The translations under genes were made by a program, and so were the position numbers. Below the pieces are notes generated by a model, which made no database searches, had not been told where the DNA came from, and saw nothing but the letters and a program-made list of their open reading frames with translations. Shown here piece after piece: positions 1 through 5,429 of a DNA stretch of 13,579 bases (position 1 is its first letter; each line of letters opens with the position of its first letter). The DNA lies in the NCBI GenBank assembly GCA_021836225.1, contig JAKBJA010000116.1, positions 1-13,579 of the forward strand, given 5' to 3'. The DNA is from Pseudomonadota bacterium (GTDB lineage: Bacteria > Pseudomonadota > Gammaproteobacteria > Burkholderiales > Thiobacillaceae).

Positions 1-19
1 GGCCCCGGAGAAAATGTAG
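1..19 (+). CDS. argS: 3' end of probable argS (arginyl-tRNA synthetase), partial
   Basis: The first bases read in frame as Ala-Pro-Glu-Lys-Met-stop, with the TAG at 17-19. A C-terminus of the APE(K/R)M type is common in arginyl-tRNA synthetases, and in many betaproteobacteria argS lies directly upstream of a SPOR-domain gene and dsbA, as seen here. Only five codons are visible, so the call rests on this short match and on gene order. The next gene starts two bases after the stop, so the two are probably cotranscribed. Confidence 0.55.
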
Positions 20-21
20 AC

Positions 22-558
22 ATGGCCAAACCTTCATCCCGCAACAGCGGCCGCTCGAGCGGCAGTTCCATCTTCACCGGCGTGCTGATCGGTCTCATCG
101 TCGGCGCGATCCTCGCGGTGGGCGTGGCACTGTGGGTCACCGGCAGCAATCCGTTCAAGTCTGCCGCGCCGGCGGCGACGTCCGGCCCGACGGCGCCCGC
201 TGCGGCCGAGCCCGAGGCGGCACCCAGTTTCGATTTCTACAAGGTCCTGCCGGGCGATGCCCACGGCGAGTTGCCGTCGTCCGCCGCGCCCGCAACGCCC
301 ACAACGCGCTATTTCCTGCAGGCCGGCGCGTTCCAGAATGCGGACGACGCCGACAACCTGAAGGCACAACTGGCGATGCTGGGCGTAGAAGCCGTCATTC
401 AGACCGGTGAGGTGGCCGACAAGGGCGTGCTCCATCGCGTGCGCGTCGGTCCCTTTCAGGCCATGGACGAGGTCAATCGCACCCGCAGCCTGCTGACGCA
501 GAACAATATCCCGGCCACGCTGGTCAAAGAAGTTCCCACCCAACAGGAGACGCCTTGA
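22..558 (+). CDS. SPOR-domain membrane-anchored protein
   Basis: A 178-residue bitopic inner-membrane protein. A short basic, Ser-rich cytoplasmic tail (1-16) is followed by one transmembrane helix (about 18-39), an Ala/Pro-rich periplasmic linker (47-94) and a C-terminal SPOR domain (about 95-169). The domain carries the typical starting strand YFLQAGAF and a second repeat with HRVRVGPF. SPOR domains bind denuded peptidoglycan glycans and often bring proteins to the division septum, so a cell-wall or division role is likely (family knowledge). A GGAG at 7-10 precedes the ATG. The stop TGA shares one base with the ATG of dsbA, which indicates translational coupling. The protein is FtsN-like in layout, but the short linker argues against calling it FtsN. 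Confidence 0.9.
   Translation: MAKPSSRNSGRSSGSSIFTGVLIGLIVGAILAVGVALWVTGSNPFKSAAPAATSGPTAPAAAEPEAAPSFDFYKVLPGDAHGELPSSAAPATPTTRYFLQAGAFQNADDADNLKAQLAMLGVEAVIQTGEVADKGVLHRVRVGPFQAMDEVNRTRSLLTQNNIPATLVKEVPTQQETP
545..549 (+). promoter_or_regulatory. Ribosome binding site fixing the dsbA start
   Basis: AGGAG lies eight bases before the ATG at 558, inside the end of the SPOR gene. It favours ATG 558 over the adjacent in-frame TTG at 555. Confidence 0.7.
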
Positions 559-1208
559 TGTTCACTCGCACTTTGGCCTTTGTTGCCGCCGCCGTATTTT
601 CCCTGTCTGCCCTGGCCGCCGGCCCGGAGGCCTTCGAGGGGCACGATTACACCCGACTGAAGAACGCGCAGCCGGTCACTACCGGCAACAAGATCGAAGT
701 GCTGGAGTTCTTCTGGTATCGCTGCCCGCACTGCTTTCAACTCGAGCCCGGCCTCAATACCTGGCTGAAAGCCCTGCCGAAGGACGCCCAGGTGCGCCGC
801 GTGCCGGCCGTGTTCCGCGACGACTGGATGCCCGGCGCCAAAATCTATTACACGCTGGAGCAGATGAATCTCCTAGGGAAGCTGCATCACAAGGTGTTCG
901 ATGCCTATCACCTGGAGAACATCAACCTCAACGACCCGGCCGTGCTGGGTGGCTGGATCGCCAAGCAGGGGGCGGACCGCAAGAAATTCGAGGGCATCTA
1001 CAACTCGTTCTCGACGCAGTCGAAGGCCACCCAGGGCGCGCGCCTCGCCACCACCTATGGCATCACCGGCGTGCCCGCCTTCATCATCGACGGCAAATAT
1101 TCCACCTCGGTATCGATGACCGGCGGCGAGGCGCGCCTGTTCGAAGTGCTCGACCAGCTGATCGTCAAGGCACGCGCCGAGCGCGGTAGCAAGAAACCCG
1201 CGAAGTAA
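558..1208 (+). CDS. dsbA: Thiol:disulfide interchange protein DsbA
   Basis: Periplasmic oxidase that donates disulfide bonds to newly exported proteins and is itself reoxidised by DsbB, which is not in this window. The 216-residue precursor has a signal peptide (1-21, ending ALAAG). The mature part has a DsbA-type thioredoxin fold with the catalytic C56-P-H-C59 in the context FFWYRCPHC, an inserted helical domain (about 70-165), and the cis-proline loop GVPAF (P173). CPHC is the classical strongly oxidising DsbA motif. Length matches DsbA of other betaproteobacteria. The start at 558 is set by a good ribosome binding site and by a one-base overlap with the preceding stop. It is oriented away from the dsbD operon and belongs to a different transcript. 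Confidence 0.95.
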   Translation: MFTRTLAFVAAAVFSLSALAAGPEAFEGHDYTRLKNAQPVTTGNKIEVLEFFWYRCPHCFQLEPGLNTWLKALPKDAQVRRVPAVFRDDWMPGAKIYYTLEQMNLLGKLHHKVFDAYHLENINLNDPAVLGGWIAKQGADRKKFEGIYNSFSTQSKATQGARLATTYGITGVPAFIIDGKYSTSVSMTGGEARLFEVLDQLIVKARAERGSKKPAK

Positions 1209-1213
1209 CGCTG

Positions 1214-1981
1214 TTGCCGACCGCCCCGCTCAAGGTCTTTATCACTGGCGCGAGTTCCGGGCTCGGCGCGGCGCTGGCGCGGCACTACGGTGGGTTGGGT
1301 GCACGGCTTGGGCTGGCCGGTCGCCGGCTCGACGGCCTGCAGGACACCGCCGTCGGACTGGATGCGCGGCTGTATCAGGCCGACGTGCGCGACGCCGCTG
1401 CCATGCAATCGGCGGCCGATGCGTTTTTGAGCAATCCCGGCCCGCCCGACATCGTCATTGCGGCGGCGGGCATCAGCGTCGGCACGCTCACCGAGGCCTC
1501 GGAGGACGCAACGGTGTTCCGCGCCGTGATGGACGCCAATGTGCTGGGGCTGGTGCATACCTTTCAGCCCTTCATTGCGCCCATGCAAGCAAACGGCGGC
1601 GTGCTGTGCGGCATTTCCAGCGTGGCCGGGGTGCGCGGGCTGCCGGGCGGCGGCGCGTATTCTGCTTCGAAGGCGGCGGCCACGGTCTATCTCGAGGCCT
1701 TGCGGCTGGAACTGAAAGCGCGCGGCATCCATGTTGTCACGGTGGCGCCTGGCTACATCGACACGCCGATGACGCAGGTCAATCCGTATGCCATGCCGTT
1801 CAAGATGACGGCGCCAACCGCGGCCGCCAATGTGGCGCGCTGCATTGAAAGGCGGCGCGCCTATACGGTCATACCCTGGCAGATGTCCGTGGCGGCGCGC
1901 ATGCTGAAATGGCTGCCCATTCCGGTCTATGATTCGTTATTCGAGAAAGCGCCGCGCAAGCCACGCGGCCTGCCAACTTAA
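1214..1981 (+). CDS. Short-chain dehydrogenase/reductase (SDR family)
   Basis: A 255-residue classical SDR with an NAD(P)-binding Rossmann fold. The N-terminal glycine motif TGASSGLG (11-18) is followed by R37-R38 after the second strand, which suggests NADPH preference. Next come AAAG (83-86) in place of the common NNAG, the catalytic Ser in GISSVAG (S136), and the YxxxK pair Y149/K153 in YSASK. A PG motif (179-180) follows. The substrate cannot be told from sequence. No ATG fits: the start chosen is TTG at 1214, five bases after the dsbA stop, because it places the first beta strand at the usual distance. CTG at 1211 is the alternative. The Shine-Dalgarno is weak, so translation may depend on coupling to dsbA. 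Confidence 0.88.
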   Translation: MPTAPLKVFITGASSGLGAALARHYGGLGARLGLAGRRLDGLQDTAVGLDARLYQADVRDAAAMQSAADAFLSNPGPPDIVIAAAGISVGTLTEASEDATVFRAVMDANVLGLVHTFQPFIAPMQANGGVLCGISSVAGVRGLPGGGAYSASKAAATVYLEALRLELKARGIHVVTVAPGYIDTPMTQVNPYAMPFKMTAPTAAANVARCIERRRAYTVIPWQMSVAARMLKWLPIPVYDSLFEKAPRKPRGLPT

Positions 1982-2010
1982 TCAGCCTTAAAAAATTCAG
2001 CGGAGAAGCA

Positions 2011-2643
2011 ATGCCAAGCCCCTTGAACATCATCCTGATTGACGATCACCCCCTGCTGCGCATGGGCGTGGCAGGCTACATCCAGCAGGAGCCGGATCTC
2101 ACACTCGTCGCGCAACTGGCCAACGCTGCAGAACTGCGTGCCTGGCTGGCAGCGGGCAACCGCGCCGATGCCGCCCTGCTTGACCGCTCGCTGCCCGATG
2201 CGGATGGACTGGACCTCGTTTCCGACCTGCGCGACCTCGGCATCAAGGTCATCATGCTCACCATTGCCGACTCCGACGAGGAAATCTCCGAAGCCATCTC
2301 GTCCGGCGTCGACGGCTACGTCATCAAATCCAGCGACCCCGACCAGGTGCTCGCTGCCATTCGCAGCGTGTGCGACGGCCAGAGCAGCTTCCCGCTCAAC
2401 ATCATGCAGAAGATGGCGCGCGGCGAACTCAACAACAGCGCACTGTCGGCGCTGACCGCGCGCGAAATGGAAATTGTCGACCACGTGAAGGAAGGGCTGT
2501 CGAACAAGGCCATCGCCTACAAGATGACCCTGTCGGAAAACACCGTGCGCAACCACCTGCGCAACATCATGGAAAAGCTGGGCTTGCGCAACCGCGTCCA
2601 GGTCGCCACCCTGGCACTGAAGGAAGACCACAGGCGGCATTGA
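2011..2643 (+). CDS. Orphan NarL/LuxR-family response regulator
   Basis: A 210-residue two-domain regulator. The receiver domain (about 5-120) has the acidic pair D11/D12, the phosphoacceptor D58 in LLDRSLPDADG, the switch Thr84 and the conserved K106. The C-terminal LuxR-type helix-turn-helix (about 148-203) begins LTAREMEIV and contains the recognition region SENTVRNHLRNI. Such proteins dimerise on phosphorylation and bind promoters. No histidine kinase is adjacent; the only kinase in the window belongs to the OmpR-type pair 5 kb away, so the partner is unknown. GGAG at 2002-2005 supports the ATG. The gene follows the SDR stop after 29 bases, so it may be read from the same transcript. Confidence 0.92.
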   Translation: MPSPLNIILIDDHPLLRMGVAGYIQQEPDLTLVAQLANAAELRAWLAAGNRADAALLDRSLPDADGLDLVSDLRDLGIKVIMLTIADSDEEISEAISSGVDGYVIKSSDPDQVLAAIRSVCDGQSSFPLNIMQKMARGELNNSALSALTAREMEIVDHVKEGLSNKAIAYKMTLSENTVRNHLRNIMEKLGLRNRVQVATLALKEDHRRH

Positions 2644-2671
2644 GCCGCTTTCAACTCAAGGCAGCGCCACC

Positions 2672-2702
2672 CTTCGGCGGCTCACAACGTAAGCCGCCGA
2701 GG
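2672..2702. terminator. GC-rich hairpin between convergent genes
   Basis: TCGGCGGCT (2674-2682) and AGCCGCCGA (2692-2700) are perfect inverted repeats around a nine-base loop. The stem extends by one G-T and one C-G pair. It sits 28 bases after the response-regulator stop and 16 bases after the reconstructed end of the broken minus-strand gene. Neither strand has a T-run after the stem, so it is not a canonical intrinsic terminator, but the position suits a shared transcript end or 3' stabiliser. Confidence 0.5.
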
Positions 2703-2718
2703 AATGTCGCCAATCAAA

Positions 2719-3091
2719 CTATCGCTTGATGTACTGCCAGCCCTGCTTTTGGCGGTTCACGATATGGACGGCCCCGAATGGCACGACCGTCACGCCGGAA
2801 GCCAAGTCGCTATCTACTACGTGTTCAGATTTGAGGGGGTGGCCACAGGCAATAACGGGGTGCCTTCGTCCAGAACTTTCTGGATGAGCGGTGCTTCATC
2901 GCTGAAAGTCGTCAGCAGCTTCACGTTGGCACCATAGACCCCAACGTCGAACTTTGCCTTGGGCAGAACTGCGCGGCTCTGTCGCCAGTCGCCTGAACCA
3001 CCACCCCCTCGGACGTTGGCAGTTCAACTGCCGACATCATAGCGATTAGACCAAAAATCAGCAGCAGTGCGAGTACGGCTCTTTTCGTCAC
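2719..3091 (-). pseudogene. Small secreted protein of unknown function, two frameshifts
   Basis: Not recognised. Three consecutive frames on the minus strand join into one plausible 124-residue protein if one base is added at each of two five-base homopolymers. Frame one starts at GTG 3091 behind AAGGGA (3097-3102, spacing 5) and gives a signal peptide, MTKRAVLALLLIFGLIAMMS. At the G5 run (plus 3004-3008) it passes to frame two, which includes KAKFDVGVYGANVKLLTTF and QKVLDEGTPLLPVATP. At the C5 run on the coding strand (plus 2835-2839) it passes to frame three, which ends VPFGAVHIVNRQKQGWQYIKR then TAG at 2719-2721. Unrepaired, translation stops at 2921 after 56 codons. It could be a decaying gene or an intact gene with two homopolymer errors in the assembly. 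It lies 132 bases downstream of dsbG on the same strand. Confidence 0.6.
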
Positions 3092-3096
3092 ATCTT

Positions 3097-3102
3097 TCCC
3101 TT
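3097..3102 (-). promoter_or_regulatory. Ribosome binding site of the broken small gene
   Basis: AAGGGA on the minus strand lies five bases before GTG 3091. It is the evidence that the signal-peptide reading frame was translated, and it sets the start. Confidence 0.5.
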
Positions 3103-3223
3103 AGTTCAGGTTTCTTATGCCGCCACGAAGCTCTGTGGCAGTAGTTTGCGATCACCCATCCATTTATGTTGCGAAAGGATGCTCGGGGGGAGTCCCGGAC
3201 GGTTGGTGGCTCACCTGTCAGGC

Positions 3224-3994
3224 TCAGCGCGGGCCAAGAATCTTGGTCAGCATCTCACCCGATGGGGCGCCTTGCATCTTTTGCAGATTGCCGCTGGCGT
3301 CCTTGTAGAAGATGGTTGGGGTGGCCGTGGAGCCGAGTTGCTGCATCAGTTTCTGGTTGGCGTCGAGCTGCGCACGGATTTTTTCAGGTATCTGGCCGAG
3401 TGGTTTGGCACCGCCCTGGGCATGCTGTTGTTCGTGCTGGTTCAGGGCCGCTTGTGGATCCTTTGCCGCGAGGATGGATGCCGCTTTGCCCGGGCTGGTG
3501 GGTCCGAGGATGGCGACCATGACGTGGCGCAACTGCACTTTGCCGGACGTGACCCAGGGCCGGGCGTCATTCCAGAACTTGTTGCAGTAAGGACAGTTGG
3601 GGTCGGTGAAAGTGTAGATGACGCGCGGCGCATTGTTTTTGCCATCGCCAATCCAGGTGCTTTGCTCAAGCTGCTTCCAGGCCCGGTCGGTCATCGGTTT
3701 GCTGACCAGCTTTTCCAGCGATTTCTGGCTCAGGTTGTTGCCTTTCGCGTCGATCATGGAGCCGACGATCGCCTGCTTGCCGTCGGCAGTCAGGTAGATG
3801 GCCAGCGGCTGCATCTCGATCACGCCGGCATAGCCGGTCAGCCCGCCGGGCGCCTTGAACGTGCCGATCACCTCAACCCCCTGGGTTTCGAGCGCCTTGA
3901 TCGGCGCAGGCCAGTCTTTGGCCTGGGCATTCAGGGTCAGGGTGCCGAGCGCGGCCAGGCAGGCGGCAAACAGGATGGAGGGTTTTTTAATCAT
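3224..3994 (-). CDS. dsbG: Thiol:disulfide interchange protein DsbG
   Basis: Periplasmic DsbC/DsbG-family reductase/isomerase. In E. coli DsbG is kept reduced by DsbD and protects single cysteines from oxidation to sulfenic acid. The 256-residue precursor has a signal peptide (1-25, ending NAQA), an N-terminal dimerisation domain (about 27-100) and a thioredoxin domain with C134-P-Y-C137 in FTDPNCPYCNKFW. After it come ARPWV and SGKVQLR, which resemble DsbG more than DsbC. The cis-proline loop is ATPTIFY (P226), with the threonine typical of DsbG. AAGGA precedes the ATG by about ten bases. It is the last gene of the operon that starts with dsbD, 32 bases after the short TlpA gene, so its usual electron donor is encoded with it. 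Confidence 0.92.
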   Translation of the reverse strand: MIKKPSILFAACLAALGTLTLNAQAKDWPAPIKALETQGVEVIGTFKAPGGLTGYAGVIEMQPLAIYLTADGKQAIVGSMIDAKGNNLSQKSLEKLVSKPMTDRAWKQLEQSTWIGDGKNNAPRVIYTFTDPNCPYCNKFWNDARPWVTSGKVQLRHVMVAILGPTSPGKAASILAAKDPQAALNQHEQQHAQGGAKPLGQIPEKIRAQLDANQKLMQQLGSTATPTIFYKDASGNLQKMQGAPSGEMLTKILGPR

Positions 3995-4026
3995 GGTATT
4001 TCGTTCCTTTACGTTGAAGTGAGAAA

Positions 4027-4593
4027 TCAGTGCGCGCGCAACGGGTTTAACTTGCTCGCCAGCGACGCAGCCGATAGCGCACCCAGGTGGGTAGCGACCA
4101 GCCGTCCGCTGGCGTCGTAGAACAGGGTGAGGGGCAAGGTGCCCGAGCCGGCGACGAAACCGAGTCTGGTGTCGTGATCAAGGAGGACATTCGCCAGATC
4201 AAGCCGGCTGGCGGACAGGTAACGCTGGACGGTCGCCGCGTTTTCGCCCTGATTGGCAAAGACGAAGCTGATCCCGGTTTCGCGTTGCTGCGCGGCGGCG
4301 AGCACCGGCATTTCGCGTCGGCAGGGTGGGCACCAGCTTGCCCACAGATTGACGACCATGGGTTTGCCGTCGGCCAGCGCAGCGAGGTTGGTCGATTCGC
4401 CGGACAGCAGCGTCACCTGCATTTCAGACAGCGCCGGCTTATCCATCAGGCGCAGACCGCCCAGTACCCCCTGCCATGCCAGCACCCATAACGCCAGCGC
4501 CAGGAGGGTCCGTTTGCGTGCCGACAGTCCACGCCAGCCGTGCCGGATCGCGCCCGACATCGCCGCAATGAATGCCTGGGGATTTTTGCTCAT
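4027..4593 (-). CDS. TlpA-like membrane-anchored thioredoxin, short copy
   Basis: A 188-residue protein with an N-terminal cytoplasmic basic stretch, one transmembrane helix (about 28-46) and a periplasmic TlpA/ResA-type thioredoxin domain (about 55-185). The active site is W87-C-P-P-C91 in NLWASWCPPC and the cis-proline loop is TLPLTLFYD (P154). Such proteins reduce specific periplasmic disulfides, for example in cytochrome c or oxidase maturation, with electrons from DsbD or CcdA; the client here is unknown. From about residue 55 it aligns without gaps to the C-terminal half of the upstream gene product. The upstream stop is six bases away. The ribosome binding site is weak, so expression probably depends on coupling. 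It appears to be a truncated duplicate that lost the first three membrane helices. Confidence 0.88.
   Translation of the reverse strand: MSKNPQAFIAAMSGAIRHGWRGLSARKRTLLALALWVLAWQGVLGGLRLMDKPALSEMQVTLLSGESTNLAALADGKPMVVNLWASWCPPCRREMPVLAAAQQRETGISFVFANQGENAATVQRYLSASRLDLANVLLDHDTRLGFVAGSGTLPLTLFYDASGRLVATHLGALSAASLASKLNPLRAH
4095..4129. repeat. 35-bp direct repeat, copy 1 (cis-proline region of the TlpA genes)
   Basis: Identical to 4689-4723, at an offset of 594 bp. It encodes the conserved LFYDASGRLV region and is a remnant of the tandem duplication of the thioredoxin domain. Confidence 0.85.
4328..4380. repeat. 53-bp direct repeat, copy 1 (active-site region of the TlpA genes)
   Basis: A perfect 53-base match to 4922-4974, again at 594 bp. 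It covers the codons from ALADGKP through the WCPPC active site. The flanking bases differ on both sides. Identity is higher here than in the rest of the two genes, which suggests gene conversion or strong selection. Confidence 0.88.
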
Positions 4594-4599
4594 CGCGTC

Positions 4600-5427
4600 T
4601 CAATCTTTGCCCGACGCACCGGCGGACGCGCGCAAGGGGCTCAATTTGCTCGCCAGCGAAGCCGCCGACAGTTCCCCCAGGTGGATATCGACCAGCCGTC
4701 CGCTGGCGTCGTAGAACAGGGTGGTGGGCAAGGCGCCCGAGCCGACTTCGCGACCGAGAGCGGCGCCGGGATCGAGCAGCACGTTGGCGAGATCGAGCCG
4801 ACCCGCGCTGAGGTAACGTTGCGCCGTCGTCGCGTCTTCGCCCTGGTTGACGAACACGAAGTTCACCCCGGTTTCGCGTTGTTGCGCGACAGCGAGCACC
4901 GGCATTTCGCGCCGGCACGGCGGGCACCAGCTTGCCCACAGATTGACGACCATGGGTTTGCCGTCGGCCAGCGCTGCAAGCTTGACCGGGTCGCCGGCAA
5001 GCGACGTCAACGAAAGCGCCGGCAGCGCCGGCGGTTCCGTCATGCGCAACGCACCGAACAGCGCGCCCCACACCAGCGCCCCTGCCGCCAGCCCCGCACC
5101 CAGCGGTTTGCGCAGGGTGGCCCGGCGCCAGCCGCGCCAGGCCGCGACCAGCAGCGCCGCCGCGATTCCGGGCCAAATCATGAAACCGCCGTCGCGGATA
5201 TCGAGCATCGACCACGGCGCGTTGCGGTACGTGTCAAACCAGAAAGCGACAAAGGTGAGGCGCGCCACCAGCACCCCGGCGAGCAGCATGTCGCTCAGGG
5301 TATTGACGATGCCCGCCTGGTGGCGGCGCCCGACCAGATGCCCCACGCCCGCCGCGACCAGCCCGGCGGCCAGCAACAGCAGTACGCTGATGGGCAGCGC
5401 CAGGGGACCAATATTCACTGACAGCAT
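4600..5427 (-). CDS. Multi-spanning membrane domain fused to TlpA-like thioredoxin
   Basis: A 275-residue protein. The N-terminal half has about four transmembrane segments (near 9-32, 41-63, 81-97 and 107-126). Between the second and third, VARLTFVAFWFDTY and a GG pair (80-81) recall the first part of prolipoprotein diacylglyceryl transferase (Lgt). The domain is too short to be a working transferase, and this resemblance is an impression needing a profile search. The C-terminal half is a TlpA-type thioredoxin domain with W167-C-P-P-C171 and the cis-proline loop GALPTTLFYD (P234). It could pass electrons from DsbD to periplasmic clients (inferred). ATG 5427 lies two bases after the dsbD stop, and AAGGAAAGG (5434-5442) precedes it, so upstream in-frame starts inside dsbD are rejected. 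Confidence 0.87.
   Translation of the reverse strand: MLSVNIGPLALPISVLLLLAAGLVAAGVGHLVGRRHQAGIVNTLSDMLLAGVLVARLTFVAFWFDTYRNAPWSMLDIRDGGFMIWPGIAAALLVAAWRGWRRATLRKPLGAGLAAGALVWGALFGALRMTEPPALPALSLTSLAGDPVKLAALADGKPMVVNLWASWCPPCRREMPVLAVAQQRETGVNFVFVNQGEDATTAQRYLSAGRLDLANVLLDPGAALGREVGSGALPTTLFYDASGRLVDIHLGELSAASLASKLSPLRASAGASGKD
4689..4723. repeat. 35-bp direct repeat, copy 2
   Basis: Second copy of the repeat at 4095-4129, in the longer TlpA gene. Confidence 0.85.
4922..4974. repeat. 53-bp direct repeat, copy 2
   Basis: Second copy of the repeat at 4328-4380, in the longer TlpA gene. Confidence 0.88.
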
Positions 5428-5429
5428 GT

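Noticed and set aside
2704..2937. 77-codon plus-strand frame after the orphan regulator
   Set aside because: It begins at the edge of the hairpin and is antisense to the better-supported frameshifted gene; no ribosome binding site.
3122..3139. Small inverted repeat GCCAC/GTGGC upstream of the broken gene
   Set aside because: Only five or six base pairs with no T-run on either strand; expected by chance in GC-rich DNA.
3146..4120. Long plus-strand reading frame antisense to dsbG
   Set aside because: It is a GC-driven open frame over a clear dsbG with signal peptide and CPYC site; its low-complexity translation has no recognisable domain or start signal.
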